DNA of 6,026 nucleotides. Source: an uncultured Opitutia bacterium (GTDB taxonomy: Bacteria; Verrucomicrobiota; Verrucomicrobiia; Opitutales; UBA953). A program made the position numbers and the translations under genes. The stretch spans positions 1-6,026 of the forward strand of contig CAJBPJ010000105.1 of NCBI GenBank assembly GCA_903957465.1, written 5' to 3'. This document shows positions 5,624 through 6,026 of the stretch, in pieces (position 1 is the stretch's first letter; every line of letters starts with the position of its first letter). Below the pieces are notes generated by a model, which did no database searches, was not told the DNA's origin, and was given only the letters and a program-made list of their open reading frames with translations.

Positions 5624-6026
5624 TTAATTAACCGTCTTCCCGTCCACTTTGCGCGAAATTCCCAATGGGTTACTCGCTTGCAGTTCGAGGGGCAAAGCCG
5701 AGTCGACAAACGACTGGAAACAAACGAGGCGCGTGAAGCGATAGATGGCATTTGAGCCAACCGATGTGGATCGACCATCCGAGAGTGATGGGTATGGGCC
5801 GCCGTGCACAATCGCATGGGAGACCTCGACGCCTGTGGGGAATCCATTGAAGACGACACGTCCAGCCAAAGTGGCAAGTTGCGCAACGAGATCCGCATTG
5901 GCGGCAAGCTCAGCATCCGTCGCATGCAGTGTTGCTGTGAGGCTTCCCTCAAGGCCAGCGAGCACTTCGCGAAGCTGGGCCGCACTGTCACACCAAACAA
6001 CCAATGAGCAGGGACCAAAGATTTCG
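5624..6026 (-). CDS. C-terminal part of an aldehyde dehydrogenase of the 2-oxoglutarate-semialdehyde (2,5-dioxovalerate) dehydrogenase type
   Basis: The last 133 residues of a cytoplasmic NAD(P)-dependent aldehyde dehydrogenase; the N-terminal part, with the catalytic Cys and most of the cofactor site, lies beyond the window edge. The fragment begins in the conserved EIFGP motif, whose Glu and Phe contact the nicotinamide end of the cofactor, and continues SLVVWCDS. It then has GSLTATLHATDAEL, GRVVFNGFPTGVEVSHAIVHGG and SDGRSTSVGSNAIYRFTRLVCFQSF, ending near NPLGI. This pattern, with FNG(F/W)PTGVEVSHA and SDGRSTSVG, is the one I know from 2-oxoglutarate-semialdehyde dehydrogenases, which oxidise 2,5-dioxopentanoate to 2-oxoglutarate at the end of arabinose, xylose, glucarate/galactarate or hydroxyproline breakdown. 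Which pathway it serves here cannot be seen. The gene ends with TAA at 5624-5626, 41 bp before the lipoprotein start, so the two are probably cotranscribed. Confidence 0.88.
   Translation of the reverse strand, partial: EIFGPCSLVVWCDSAAQLREVLAGLEGSLTATLHATDAELAANADLVAQLATLAGRVVFNGFPTGVEVSHAIVHGGPYPSLSDGRSTSVGSNAIYRFTRLVCFQSFVDSALPLELQASNPLGISRKVDGKTVN

Noticed and set aside
5611..6018. 135-codon minus-strand frame overlapping the aldehyde dehydrogenase
   Set aside because: It is a different frame of the same DNA; the dehydrogenase frame carries the conserved family motifs.

Overview
The window looks like a chromosomal stretch of a Gram-negative heterotroph. I infer a member of the PVC group, most likely Verrucomicrobiota. 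The reasons are an exported formylglycine-type sulfatase, a lipoprotein with a sugar-hydrolase look, a 2-oxoglutarate-semialdehyde-type aldehyde dehydrogenase next to them, and the absence of Shine-Dalgarno motifs before every start that can be seen. The taxonomic guess rests on gene content and recalled family resemblance, not on a search.

All six supported genes lie on the minus strand, so transcription runs from high to low coordinates. In that order they are: the C-terminal end of an aldehyde dehydrogenase (5624-6026, cut by the window edge); a lipoprotein with a probable (beta/alpha)8 barrel plus a C-terminal beta domain (4284-5582); a secreted sulfatase with a Gly/Ser-rich tail (2900-4222); a NERD nuclease-like/SF1 helicase fusion (1083-2834); a 350-bp spacer with several inverted repeats (733-1082); a small hypothetical protein (286-732); and the N-terminus of a secreted protein (1-240, cut by the window edge).

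The first three genes have spacers of 41 and 61 bp and make sense together. The lipoprotein and sulfatase would act outside the cytoplasm on a sulfated, sugar-containing substrate. The dehydrogenase would finish oxidation of a pentose, uronate or similar breakdown product to 2-oxoglutarate. The NERD-helicase follows after 65 bp but has no obvious metabolic role there. It is better read as a DNA-processing or possible defence gene that shares the strand and perhaps the transcript.

The 733-1082 spacer is the main transcriptional boundary. It carries a weak terminator-like element after the helicase gene, a consensus minus-strand -10 hexamer, a G/T-biased block, three short inverted repeats, and a perfect 11-bp-arm palindrome about 34 bp upstream of the small hypothetical gene. 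No RNA genes, insertion sequences, CRISPR arrays or integrase genes are visible.
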